From NCBI GenBank assembly GCA_963682025.1, contig OY821518.1, forward strand, positions 143,072,529 to 143,136,528: a stretch of 64,000 nucleotides of DNA, in the 5' to 3' direction. Below the pieces are notes generated by a model that did not search any database, was not told the DNA's origin, and saw only the letters and a list, made by a program, of their open reading frames with translations. Below, in pieces: positions 42,492-53,926 of this stretch. Made by a program: the position numbers and the translations under genes. This DNA is from Cordilura impudica (Eukaryota; Arthropoda; Insecta; Diptera; Scathophagidae). The number at the start of each line of letters is the position of its first letter. Within the stretch, counting starts at the first letter, position 1.

Positions 42492-43281
42492 ATTATAGTG
42501 GTCTAGACCGACTATACGATACCCTATACCATGCGTTTAGAGACCCTATCTCTTAGGCCCAACTAACTGGATATAGAAAAAAAGCATAAACCAAATTTGA
42601 GTGGGATTTTTATTCATTTTTTTGGCTGCTGATATGAAAAATTTCATATCGGATGCTATATCTATATGGGGAGTAGGCCCAAAAATGGACCGATCCTGGC
42701 CATGTTTGGTAAAGTCTCTTGTATTTTGCAAAAATATATACAAACAAAATTTGAGAACAATCAGTGCAATATTTTTGTTTTTTGACAGATTTAAGTGAAG
42801 ATCGGGAAGCAGCTCTATATGTGGCTTATGACTAAGAGTTGTCCCATAGGGATCATTTTTGGACTACTCATTAATGGATCTAATAAACGCATACAAACCC
42901 AATTTGACTAAGATCTATATGACAATTTGGATGTTATGACAATTTATGTCGATTTCATAGGGGTCATTTGTATGGGAGCTAGGTCTGAACATGGACCGAT
43001 TCTCACCAATTTCAATAGCGTTCATCCTGTGGCCGATAAAAGCTTATATAACAAATTTCATCAAAACATATTCATATTTGCGACCTGCAGTTTGATTACA
43101 AGCTTTACATGGACTCACAGACGGACGGACGGACGGACGGACGGATGGACATCGTTAAATCGAATCAGATAGTGATTCTGATTCGATCGGTATAATAAAA
43201 GATGGGTCTAGGTCAAATATATTTGGTAGTTACAAACAGCAGCACAAAGTCATATACCACATAGTGGTATAGGGTATAATT
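42492..43281 (-). repeat. Repeat family A, full copy, inverted
   Basis: It runs from TAGTGGTCTAGACCGACT to ACCACATAGTGGTATAGGG, the inverse of the 5639-6395 copy, with all inner blocks in order. A (GGAC)n run of about seven units lies at 43118-43145. Confidence 0.8.
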
Positions 43282-44660
43282 AACTTTAGTAAATTTAATT
43301 TAAAATATCGCTAGTCTAAAAAAGTATACAGCTAAGTTGGTATTCGTTTACAAAGGGATATTAAATGTTTTTACTTCTTTGAAAAAGAACGTCTATCGTT
43401 TAGACAGTTAGTTGAACTTTGTAATTATTACATTTTTTTTTTCATTTATCTTTTGAATTCTATGCAATTTAAAATGCATGCCATAAAAATATCATATACG
43501 TTTAATTTATAAACTTAAGTACAATTAGTTTATACGTAAGTGCATTGTGAATAATGATATAATGCAATGAATTTGTGTAACAATTTTAACATTTGATTTG
43601 TTACAATTAATATTCCATAATGATTCAGTTTTTCGAAAACAAATATTTCTAAAGTTCGGTAAAAATAAGATACTGTGCCGTTTTTCAAACGTTACTGCTG
43701 GACTTCCTTTTTTTATAAATTATACTAAACTAGTTGGAAGGCGGCTAAGGCGACCATTGACAAATTAAAAACACAAAATTAATATACATGAAATATTTAT
43801 TAATAATTGATTTCTTATTTTTGTATGAAAATCATAAAACTATCCCATGATTTTTTTCAAGCAGGGGTAACTTTCAAAGTAGCTTAGTTTTCGATATTAT
43901 GTTCCAGGTCCTACAAAAAAATAAAAAACTACTAAATATTTTAATCCCGAACATAAATTTTTTTCGAAATAATTTATTACAATATTCAAAGAATATTAAA
44001 GGATAAAGCTTTATTGTAACTTTTTGTCCTGATATGATAAAATAAAAAAAATTAGTAAAAGTTCAAAAATTTCCTTCTTTCAGTTGAGAATAAATATTTA
44101 AATTTATTTTTTGAAAAAATTAATCCTCAAATGAAAATATAAACGAAGTTTTACTCCACTTGGTCTCAAATTTTTGACATAAATTTTACTGGTGTAAGTA
44201 ATCATACCTATACGTATAGCGTTAAAAAATCAGCAGATCAGTGAGCCATTGTTGAGTGTAACTAAATTGTTCTTGCAAGCGAAGACACCGCGCGCTAAAT
44301 CGAGTCAAAAATGATTCACAGTCGATCGGTAAAATAAATGGTGGGTCTAGGTCAAATATTGTTGATAGTTACAAACATCATCACAAAATCATTGTACCCT
44401 GACCCAGAGTTCAGAAAAAAACACACACTGAATAAAAAACTCGTACATATAAATAAACAAACATAACTTAGACCAACACACACATATTTTTATTTTCATA
44501 TCAATTATGTTTGTTTTTAAATTTTCTACGGTGCCCAACACAACCATGACTGTGTTCGTTTCAATATTTCGTTATTTACACGAACATTTTTGTATCACGT
44601 ACTTTTTGTTTCAATCACACATAAACCACACATTTTTGAGTGTTGCTTTATTTGAAGTTC
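43282..44660. other. Unassigned AT-rich stretch
   Basis: Mostly featureless. Near 44310-44400 a fragment resembles family A/C (GTGGGTCTAGGTCAAATA). From 44400 on, CACACACTG and CACGAACA-like words recur and may be the outer part of the inverted repeat at 44670. Confidence 0.35.
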
Positions 44661-44669
44661 ATGTTCTGG

Positions 44670-44945
44670 TACGTGTACTGAAAAAAAAAAAACAGAACAT
44701 GTACAATAAACAGGTTCGAGTTCAGTTATATTTTAAGTCGTGTTGTGGCTCGTGTACTAAGAAAAAACAGAACATGTACAATAAACAGGTTCGAGTTCAG
44801 TTATATTTTAAGTCGTGTTTAAAATATAACTGAACTCGAACCTGTTTATTGTACATGTTCTGTTTTTTCTTAGTACACGAGTTTAAAATATAACTGAACT
44901 CGAACCTGTTTATTGTACATGTTCTGTTTTTTCTTAGTACACGAG
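44670..44945. repeat. Cluster of two direct and two inverted 62-bp units
   Basis: The unit runs from CTCGTGTACTAAGAAAAAAC through AGAACATGTACAATAAAC to TTCAGTTATATTTTA. Forward copies lie at 44671-44736 (diverged) and 44749-44810. Inverted copies lie at 44820-44881 and 44884-44945. The inner pair is a perfect 62-bp inverted repeat around a 9-bp spacer. Open frames across it are by-products of the repeat. Confidence 0.85.
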
Positions 44946-44999
44946 TATAAAAAATTTTGAAGCTTAGCTTTTCTCAGCATAACTTGAAAGTTAAGCCGG

Positions 45000-45460
45000 A
45001 GACTGACAAATATTAAGCGCTCAAGGCGAGAGTTGTTGCCGAGTTTAGTGAGTCAGATAACGCCGTGTCAATGGAAGGAATAAACATTCCGTGCTGCTTC
45101 TTGATATCTTAGTAGCTTCGTCAACTACCAATACAGATACAACAACAGTTGAAGGTGATATAGATGAGTTGGCAAGAACAACCGACTGTGTATTGGAAGT
45201 ACAAAACCTGCCAAACATCAACGAAAAGGAAAACATCAGCTGTATCATCATGGAGTTGAGAAGAAGCGTTAGCAGATTGGAAATTTGTTGATACCATTGC
45301 ACTTTCAAGGAGAAAGCCACCAAATGTCGAGCGCCATGCAAATGGTCAAAATATCGTTCATCAATGGCGAGATCGTTTGCGACACATCCACAGGAAGATA
45401 ACCTACATATATTCCGAAAATATTGCGCAGGTTGGTCTTCGAAACTCTACACTACTTATC
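45000..45460 (+). other. Coding-like fragment of unknown origin
   Basis: Base composition here is more balanced than around it. The plus strand reads SSTTNTDTTTVEGDIDEL then ARTTDCVLEVQNLPNINEKE up to a stop at 45289-45291, and the minus strand is also open (45045-45341). I recognise no family. It may be a decayed exon, a processed pseudogene or part of an unknown transposon. Confidence 0.3.
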
Positions 45461-45479
45461 ATATCCCAGTTTTAAAGCT

Positions 45480-45890
45480 TCAATTAAATTAATTTCTAAA
45501 AGTTTCGTTTAAATAAGATGAAATTTGGTGTATATGCGTTTATTGCACACATTAATTAGTTGCTCAAAAATAAACCTTCCTTCTAATAGTCCCTATGATT
45601 TCCGATTTTAAATTTTGTCTATCAAAAATTCTGCTCAAATGTGGTTTGTATAAGTTTTTGCGAAAAATAAGTAACTTCAAAAAATATGGATCGGTCCAAT
45701 TTTCTACAGCTTGGCATATGCGAAAAATAACATACGATATGAACTTTTTCATATCTGCAGTCAACAAATTCATACAAATGCCACCAACCTTTTCTGTAAA
45801 GTCATAATTTTCGTACTTGCTTTTTTTTTTGTAGTAACAAAGGAAAAACCACAACATTGTTGGCAACTTTTTATATACGTCATCGTTCAA
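45480..45890 (+). repeat. Repeat family A, diverged fragment
   Basis: It keeps the order GATGAAATTTGGTGTATA, GTTTATTGCACACATTAA, GGATCGGTCCAATTTTC and ATGAACTTTTTCATATC of family A with many changes. Confidence 0.6.
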
Positions 45891-46044
45891 ATTCTTATAC
45901 AGTGCTGAACAAAATTATTGCCACAATAAGCATTTCAACTTGATGATTGCTTTAATAGCCTTATTAAAGCGATGTTTAATAAACAAAAATTTTTACTGGA
46001 TAGAATGATAAGTTATCAACAAATTTAATTTTGTTTCATTTCAA

Positions 46045-46345
46045 AATATTGATTATATCTATAATATTAATAGGCTAGGCGATTTCTTGTGATCGATGTT
46101 TTGTTCTACCGTTTTATCCCGATTTTCACCAAGCGTATATTATTTGAAAGGCATTTCTTTTTAGCTGTTTTGCAGATTTACAGATTTTTAAATCTTATCC
46201 TTTGTTTTAATTAAATTGCATTTAAAGTTGCTACTAACACATACATAAAATTATACATATGCTATATGTGTGGATATTAAATTTGTTAATATGTTTGTTA
46301 ATGAGTATTATCTTCATTCACAATAATAATAAACCAGAAAAGTGT
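46045..46345 (-). repeat. Repeat family B, inverted copy
   Basis: CTATAATATTAATAGGCTAG and GTTTTGTTCTACCGTTTT match, in reverse, 51790-51850 and 63030-63090. It ends near TTGTTAATATGTTTG. Confidence 0.75.
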
Positions 46346-46629
46346 TGATTTGTGAATTGGCTAAGTTGGAAAATAAATTGCCTAGGAATTGCACCCAATT
46401 TCGCTGAACAAAAATTTTTGGCACACTTCATTAAAAAATATAAAACAATGGTTTTTTGCGAAAATTAATATTTAGTTGTGGTAGAACATGTGAAACATTG
46501 TATGTAAGAAACATACGCACAACATGAGATGAATGCTTCGGTTCATTATCGTGTTGGAAAGTGAACGAGGCTGGTAATTTTTTAGAGGTTTTCTTTTAGT
46601 TTATTCATATACATTATTTTGTCCATAAT

Positions 46630-47194
46630 TCATCCCGTGCAGCGGATATACATCCCCAAACAATCTCTCCTCCACCACGATGTTTTACAGTTGAAGCAAG
46701 GTTTCGTTTTTCTATTTCCGTATTGGAATTTGTCCACACCGTTTGGCAGCCATCTCAGCTGAGAAAAGCACTTATGCGATAGCACATATGCGAAACTCTT
46801 ATTTTGCTTCACTAATGAAATAAGAGGTTTACGTATAGCAACACGACAATTGTAGTTCGCCTCATGCAGTGCTTTCCGGACCACAATGGCATGATCAACT
46901 TTTCTAAACTCTTGTTTAATATCAACAGCGATCTGTGTTGAGGATATTTTAGGACTCATTTTGACTTTTTTTGATTATCTGGCTGCAATCACGGCTTCTT
47001 AAAGATCTAGGGCGACCTGTATGCTTTGCACTTTCAAATGTTGAGGCTCCCTTGAAACGATGCATAATTCTCCGAATGGTGTAGCGACTTCTATCCATAA
47101 TTTCTCCTATCTCAGCATAAGATTTGCCTTGATTGTGCTTATATAGAATAACTTTTTGCTGAGATTCGGTGGTTTCCTTCTGGTTGTTTCCCAT
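46630..47194 (-). pseudogene. Tc1-like transposase, DNA-binding part and broken core
   Basis: The block 47194-46949 starts MGNNQKETTESQQKVILY and holds the first helix-turn-helix (SYAEIGEIMDRSRYTIRRI) and the GRPRSL AT-hook-like linker. After a frameshift near 46955, the block 46959-46630 holds the second domain (MSPKISSTQIAVDIKQE, then RVAIRKPLIS). The catalytic core is nearly lost: only GGGEIVWGC-like residues near 46655 remain in another frame. Tc1 transposases need all three Asp/Glu residues, so this is inactive. Confidence 0.8.
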
Positions 47195-47573
47195 TTTATT
47201 TATTTATTTTATTTACAAATTCCAAAACCAAGCCCTTAGGGCCAAATATGGTTATAATACTACTTGCTACACTTTGATAAAAAAAATCATTTATTTTTAA
47301 GAAAATGCAAGGCATACTGACGTTTAGTCTTTTACATGTGAATACTGTTCAATAACAATATTTTGTTCGGCGAAATTGGGGTTTTTTTTTGTTTTATTTT
47401 TTTAATAAATAATATAATAAATATTTTGAAATGAAGAAAATTGAATTTTGTTTAAAAATTATCATTCTATCTAGTAAAAATGTTTGTTTATTAAAAATCT
47501 ATTTAATAAGGCCATTTAATCAATGGTAAAGTTGAAAGTGCTTACTGTGCCAATAATTTAGTTCGTCACTGTA

Positions 47574-47760
47574 CATAATTTGAATTGAAATAAAATTGTA
47601 TTTAAAAAAAATTTAAGAAAAAAAGAATAATTGAATTTTAAGAATATTTTTGTTTTGGAAAAGTTAAGATAAATACATACATATTTTTTCGTCAAGCAAT
47701 TGAATTTTCATTGAAAATTAACTATACTGCAAACAATTTGACATAAAAATTGTATAAGTG
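47574..47760. other. Unassigned spacer
   Basis: AT-rich spacer between two TA-flanked elements. No feature is seen. Confidence 0.3.
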
Positions 47761-47762
47761 TA

Positions 47763-48515
47763 CAGGTTGGGCCAAATAAGACCAACGATTGTTACACACG
47801 AATAACTTTTTATTTTGCGGGTTATTAATTTTTCTTAATTTATAATTTATAGATAACCACGCGTTAAAACTATCGCCTTTTTCTATTCTTGTCAACGATC
47901 AATTGTTATGACGCAGCGAAATTGCCGCCAATATTTTAATTCAAGTTCAGCTCCTACAGCTTACATAATTAGGAGTTCGGTCGGCTATTTTGGGTAACGG
48001 GGTTCAGTGGACGACCGTCCTGGAAGTGCTGCTCATCAAGATATTCACACTAAAGACAACGTGGAAGCTATGCAGCAGTGGCCGTCCCGGCAAATTGTGC
48101 ATTTATAGCATAACATTGCGGAGAATTTTAAAGTTGGATCTTCAGATCCAACGGGAGAGAAGAATGGCAGGGTGTACATACTTTCATGTACTCTGAAATT
48201 CTCTTTTGTTTCTTGCTTCGCAATTGTCAAAGTGAAGTTATTTTACGTTTTCTTTCTTTTTTATGTTTTGTTTGTGTTAAGAAGGATAAATTGAAATAAA
48301 GTTATTTTTAATGAAATAAAATGATAAAATAAATAGATAAAATGGTAAAGTAAACATGAACAAATCTTGAATTTCAATACCAAAATTTCAGTGTGTAGAC
48401 ACGGATGAAAGTTTAAAAGAGAATTTCAAACAGTTTCAGAAAGAAAAATTTCATGTGTAAACCAACCAACTACGACATTGGTTTGACATTGGTAGGTCTT
48501 ATTTGGCCCACCCTG
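47763..48515 (+). mobile_element. Mariner-type element, internally deleted
   Basis: Left end CAGGTTGGGCCAAATAAG, right end inverse CTTATTTGGCCCACCCTG, with TA outside both (47761-47762 and 48516-48517). The interior (47990-48196, + strand) reads GRPGKLCIYSITLRRILK then LDLQIQRER. This is like the second helix-turn-helix of mariner/IS630-type transposases (the S-x-x-T-xxRILxxDL block). The catalytic core is missing, so it is a short, non-autonomous relic. Confidence 0.8.
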
Positions 48516-48656
48516 TACGAAAACTGTACGAATTGTTTCTTGGGTGACTAAATTTAGTCCCAAAGTAGAAGAAAATCTAAAAATAATATTGATTTTACAA
48601 ATACGTGTGTACTCGTATATATGTATATGTTGCTAATTGTTGATGTTTATTGCATG

Positions 48657-49270
48657 TTTATACCCTATACCATTCTGTAGTTAGGGTATATGAGTTTGTG
48701 CTGATATTTGTAACTGGTTTGTATATGTATTTGAGAACAATAAGTGACTTTATATAGTGTCCTTATAAAAATAGCATCCGATATGAAGTTTTTCATGATT
48801 ATCTACATATATACTCAAAATATGTTGTCGCTAAAATTAACTAAAAATGTATATAAAACAAATGAACATACATTTAAAAACTAGACTCTTACATTTTCAG
48901 TTCAATTCAACGTATTTTCAATAATTTTTAAGTAACAAAAAACTCACAATGCGGTATAAATATTTAACATGTCGTTTTTATGTACTGACAGAATTTTAAC
49001 TACAAATCAATGAAAACAAAAAACGATTTTCGTTTGTTTTTTTTTTTTTTTTTTATATACATACGTATATAACAAAAGTAAAATTACGACAATGTCTATA
49101 AACATCTGTTGTAGCAACATGTTGTATATGTCAATATGCATTTGTACTGAGAAATATTTGCTGGAAAACAAACTGTAAAAATTCTATGATTGCATCCAAT
49201 TGGATAAAAAATATCTTTTCTCGTATAGTCGGTCCAGACTAGAGTCTAGACAGACTATAATTTTCTTACT
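48657..49270 (+). repeat. Repeat family A copy with internal changes
   Basis: Starts TATACCCTATACCATTC and ends GTCTAGACAGACTATAA then TTTTCTTACTT. The middle is replaced by unrelated AT-rich sequence, including a T run at 49038-49054. Confidence 0.65.
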
Positions 49271-49429
49271 TTTTTATATTTATAACAGAAGCAAAATTAC
49301 GACAAAGTTTATAAAAATTCGTTCAATTCATTCAAATTAATATAATTGAATTGAAATAAAATTCTGTTTAAACACGCATTTAAAAAAAAATAATAGAATG
49401 AATAATATTTTTCAAGATTGATATAAAAC

Positions 49430-51012
49430 AAGTAAGAGTGTTAAATTCTGCTGCGCCGAATCTTTAATACCCCCACATGCGTCTTAAACTCAATATTACA
49501 ATCAATGTTGGGTACAGTCAGGCTCACCAGGTTTACATATACTGACACTCGGACGGGCGAACGTCGTTAAATCGATTAAGAAAGTGAATTTAGTCGATTT
49601 AAGAAAGAAATTGATTATAGTCGATATAGTATAAGAGGTGTGCCTGTGTAAAGTATTATTGGTAGTTACAAACATCAACACAAACTTATTTAATATTTTT
49701 GGTAAAAAATTTTCTTCTTAACATGTTAAGATGAATATATTTTAAATTCTTTTGGAACTCACCGATTTTATATAAAAAAAACATAAATTTGTAACAGAAA
49801 TATATGTACATACAAACAATCAAAGGCAAACACTGATGTATATAAAATTGAAACAATCGATTATTTTCAAAATCAAATATTACAAATATTAAAATTGAAA
49901 CAATCGATTATTTTCAAAATCAAATATTACAAAAGCTATCCAAAAATTTGTATTTCTATTTTATTGTTATTTCTAAGCTTTATAAGGTTAATAAACATTT
50001 TTATGAAAATTTGCATCATATTTTAAACCATTTTATAAATTAAAATTAAAAATCAATTTAAATTTTTCAGATTCACAAGTTATCGGTAAAATTATTGAAT
50101 ATATCACTAACAATAACATGAGAGTGCATGAAAATATAGTTGCCAATTTGAAAACGCAAAAGTGTAACTAACAACAATTATACAATAGAAAAAGAGTATT
50201 TCTAGTTAAAAAGAGCGTCAAATATAATTGATGTAATAGATTTTGTGGATTCGATTGGTACATATTTCTAACAGAAATTCTAACCACATCAGAAGGTAGT
50301 GTCCACTATATCAAAATATCAATAAGCTATTATTAAAACAAAGAAAACCACATTACTTTTTAATATGCTTTGCCATCAGTTCTAATTAATAATATTTCCA
50401 TTTTCCTTAGATACAGTTCGAAGAATGGAAGAATAGAATAGATGATGTAATTAAAATCGAATCACATATTCTTTAAACTGGCTGACATTTATCCTTTAAA
50501 CTGACTTATTGTTAATTGATTCTAAACCGCCTACTAGATTTAATTCTAAACCGCCTACTACATATTGGCAAATGTGAAATAAAATACATAATTGACATCA
50601 CAGTTAGAATTTTTGTAATTATGTAATGCCTTTAAGGGTTACCAAGCTTAGTGAATTATTTTTGTAAAGCCTACGGGACTTCCGAATGGCAGTTTTATAT
50701 CAATTCAATTCGTCTCTGGAACCCGATACCTTCAAACATACAGCTCATAATGAATTTTAAAAAGGTCCTTTTTAATTTTTAAATTCATATCTCGCGACTT
50801 TTTGGACCGATTTTGTTGATTTTAAATAGCAACTCCTTTGGGGTGTCAATAAACGATTTTATGATAAAAAGTTTAGCTTAGTTATTGAGGGTCAACTTCA
50901 CTTGTTATAAGGGCCAAAAAAATATATGGTTTTGGGGTCTCCAGACTTTATTTCGATGCGTTACAAACGGAATGACAAACCTCTACACAGTGGTGTGGAG
51001 GGTATAAAATTT
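49430..51012 (-). repeat. Repeat family C, inverted, with internal expansion
   Basis: It runs from ACAAGTAAGAGTGTTAAA to GTGGTGTGGAGGGTATAA, the inverse of 61947-62680. CGGACGGGCGAACGTCG and GGGGTCTCCAGACTTTAT are shared blocks. It is about twice the length of the other copy, so other sequence has inserted. TTGAAACAATCGATTATTTT is doubled at 49840-49925. Confidence 0.65.
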
Positions 51013-51234
51013 ACAAATCGAAAAAAACTGAATTTAAAATAAAGAAACGACACAACAAAAAAACGTTGAGTTCAGTAATTTGTTTAGAGTAATTATTAAC
51101 AAATTTTAAGTAAATATTTCCTCGGTAAACAACTGAATTACTGAAAACTATTTGATTGAACAACAAATTGTTAACGTAAGAATTGTACGAATGTATCCAA
51201 TTATGACCTTCGCAAAGTCGGATCTAAGACCTTT

Positions 51235-51500
51235 TATTAAAATTCATGGAATAGGGTATCGTATTTCAGGTATCGTAATTGTCTTAGTCATAGCTTCCAT
51301 ATAAAACTGCTTCCCGATATTCACTTAAATCTATCAAAAAAAAAAGATTGCTTATATTTTTCTCAAATTTGGTTTGTATATGTTGTTGCAAAAAATATTT
51401 GACTTTACCAAATATGGTCAGGATCGGTCCATATTTCGACCCTGTCCCCATATAAATATAGCATCCGATATGAATTTTTACATATCTGCAAGCAAAACAA
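51235..51500 (+). repeat. Repeat family A fragment
   Basis: Contains GCTTCCCGATATTCACTT, GGTCAGGATCGGTCCATA and ATAGCATCCGATATGAA in family A order. It is cut by the family B copy that follows. Confidence 0.65.
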
Positions 51501-51502
51501 TA

Positions 51503-51855
51503 ACAACTAGCAGATTCCAGCCCTCGAAATTCGAGTGCAAATTCTAGGAAATTTTATTTTTTCATTACATAAAAACAAATCAACACAAAAAAACAAACCC
51601 ATTTTTATTACAAACACATTAACAAATTTAATAAACACACACATAGCATTGTATAATTTTATGTATGTGTTAGTAGCAACTTTAAATGCAATTTACTCAA
51701 AATAAAGGAAAAAATTTAAAAATCTGTAAATCTGCAAATCGGCTAAAAAGAAATACCTTTCAAATAAGATGCGTTTGGTCAAAATCGGGATAAAACGGTA
51801 GAACAAAACATCGGACACAAAAAACCGTCTAGCCTATTAATATTATAGATACCAC
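51503..51855 (+). repeat. Repeat family B copy
   Basis: Starts ACTAGCAGATTCCAGCCC, has TCGAAATTCGAGTGCAAA, and ends GCCTATTAATATTATAGAT. The same layout lies at 62741-63093 and, inverted, 46045-46345. The short palindrome TCGAAATTCGA near the start is kept in the two full copies. Confidence 0.8.
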
Positions 51856-51924
51856 TCAAATGATGCAACGCCAAATTCGAAAACAACATCAAAACTACCG
51901 CCAATATACATCCAGATGTCATAG

Positions 51925-52183
51925 ATATAAATAAAATTGTAACTAATATTATTGACAGGTGAACAAAAATTTAGTTACAAATGTTTATACATATAATAAT
52001 CAGGTATGGGGAATGGTACAGACTGTTGATTCCTATAAAATATTAGTGAAATATATAGAAGTTCGTAATATAAGCTTTCATACATATCAGTTAAAACAAC
52101 AGCGTTCGTGTAGAGTGGTTTTAAAAGGATTGCACCACAGCACCCCAACCTCTGACATAAAAGCTGAACCAAGGATCATATAA
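51925..52183 (+). pseudogene. LINE ORF1 fragment (PRE_C2HC-like)
   Basis: An open stretch contains FHTYQLKQQRSCRVVLKG and LHHSTPTSDIKAE. This matches the conserved domain before the zinc knuckles in ORF1 (Gag-like) of jockey-type LINEs. It stops soon after, without the knuckles. It is on the opposite strand to the other LINE pieces of the window, so it is an independent insertion. Confidence 0.7.
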
Positions 52184-52559
52184 TAAGAGGATGCGCAAAG
52201 TGAATTTTGCGCCCGTGAGACCAAATAGAAACTCAGTGTATACATGTTTTGTTTTTTAATATTCATGTATATATATATTTGTTTATATTCATAAATACAA
52301 TACAAATGTTGATGAACGTTAAGATTTGTAGAAAATACGATAAACAATACTTGTATTATATATGTATATAGTGAATTTTTGGCATTTTATGAATAAATGT
52401 TTTGTTTTTTTTTTTTTATTTTTTTAATATTTCTGTATTTTTCTTGTTTTTTAAATTTCTTTTTAATAATTAGTAGATCAAATATTGAAAAATTCGAAAG
52501 AAAAAATTAAATAAATAAGAACCTTTATAATAATAAAAAAAAAAAAGTTTCATTGGAAT
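52184..52559. other. Unassigned AT-rich stretch
   Basis: TATATATA and T/A homopolymer tracts. No gene is seen. Confidence 0.3.
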
Positions 52560-52616
52560 TTGACACAGACGAAAAATCTTAAAGGCCAGCGCTCTACGCA
52601 CTTAGCCACGGACTTG
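52560..52616 (-). repeat. tRNA-like (SINE-type) relic 2
   Basis: On the minus strand GTCCGTGGCTAAGTGCG then TAGAGCGCTGGCCTTTAAG resembles an A box and D arm of a tRNA, followed by an anticodon-like loop. The T arm is decayed. It is probably a SINE head rather than a working tRNA gene. Confidence 0.4.
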
Positions 52617-52728
52617 TATATACAATGATTAAACACTACTTTAGTTTTACAATGTTTGCTTTTATATTGTATATATAAATGTTGTTTAGTGAAAGCGTAA
52701 GCAAAACAGCAGAAATCATTTTTTATAC

Positions 52729-53085
52729 GTGAAACGAACTTTTTTTCTGTGTGAAGGGATACCAAGTTTGTTGGTGATGCAAATTTTTTTGGGTGAAGGG
52801 ATACCATTGTTTGTGGGTGAAGAGATACAAATGTTTGTGGGTGATGCCAACTTTCATGGAAATGTGGAGCATAAAAATGATTTTTCTGTTATAAGTTTCG
52901 ATTTAATAGAAAATTTTAATGAAAAATTCAAAGATATAAATAATGAATGGAAATAAAGTATTTATATACCAAGACTTAATTAGGATTTGAACATGGACGA
53001 AAAAGTTCAGAAACCAGTTTTTATATGTGCAATCTATATTTTGCGTGAGGGGATACCAATGTTTGTGAGTGATGGCAATTAGGAA
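52729..53085 (+). repeat. Degenerate minisatellite of GGTGAAGGGATACCA units
   Basis: Four to five units of about 26-30 bp (GGGTGAAGGGATACCATTG then TTTGTG and variants, some with GGTGATGCCAA) lie at 52752-52860, with one more at 53042-53082. The open frame across them reflects the unit length. No family is recognised. Confidence 0.6.
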
Positions 53086-53411
53086 AAAAAAGTGAAACAA
53101 ATGTTTTCATATGTACAAGCATAAAATACAAAATAGGATGTTTTCATTTAAATTAATATATTAAGAAGTTATATGAAATTTAATGTAATCATTTTGAAAA
53201 ATATTTGTACATAAGAAAAAGAAATAATAAGAATATCAATAATAGATAATGAATTTAAAGACCGCCCTAAAATAATGAAAATACATTATAAAATACTCGA
53301 ACATATACTAATTTTTTTTTTGAAAAATATTGCTTCGAAATTTATACATATATATATATAATATATATTGTACACATTTTCAAAATACATTGTTATTACT
53401 TACGTCAATTC

Positions 53412-53520
53412 ACACCTCCTCGTAGGCGAGCGTTCAGAGTACCTGCCTTCAAGTTGTGTGTTTTCCAGTTCAAATCATACCAGCCCCCAAATAATTTTTA
53501 TAGAAGTTAAAATTTTCATA
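53412..53520 (+). repeat. tRNA-like (SINE-type) relic 3
   Basis: CTCGTAGGCGAGCGTTCAG and TTTTCCAGTTCAAATCAT sit about where A and B boxes would be. AAAATTTTCATATAGAA follows, as after the relic at 40745. Confidence 0.35.
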
Positions 53521-53926
53521 TAGAAGATACAAAAATACAAAATGGAAGAAATAAATTTATAACATTTTTATACAATATTGGAAAAGTAAAGCATGTTTGA
53601 CAAACTTCATTTACAAAAAAAAGAATTTGATATTTTTAAATTTTTTCAATTAAATATTCTTCCTTTATTTACATATTTTAACAAATTTTGATATTTACAT
53701 ATGAGATCTTATCTTTACATATAGGTATTGCAACAAATAATACATAGGATCTAGAGATATTAAATAGTTTTTATGATTTTTAAAGGAAAATGGGAGGAAA
53801 AAACCTTTATATGATTTAATAAATTCAAATACTATCTGAAAATATGTATATGCTTATAGAAGGTTTATTAGAAATAATAGACCTCTATAAGCATATAATT
53901 TTCAATTTGGTGATTTCTTTTTAATT

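Larger units (their letters stand above)
45900..47571 (-). mobile_element. Tc1-like DNA transposon, degenerate
   Basis: Left end CAGTGCTGAACAAAATTATT, right end (inverted) CAGTGACGAACTAAATTATT, with TA outside both (45898-45899 and 47572-47573). AAGCATTTCAAC/AGTGCTTACTGTG lie next to them. The transposase is on the minus strand (46630-47194). A family B repeat (46045-46345) has inserted near its 3' end. A short LINE-like tail may sit at 47200-47260 (AAGCCCTTAGGGCC). A different Tc1 family from 53-2169, though the ends are related. Confidence 0.85.

Noticed and set aside
51959..52172. Minus-strand 65-codon frame opposite the LINE ORF1 fragment
   Set aside because: Antisense shadow of the PRE_C2HC-like frame.
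52560..52616. A working tRNA gene on the minus strand
   Set aside because: A D-arm-like part is present, but the acceptor stem and T arm cannot pair.
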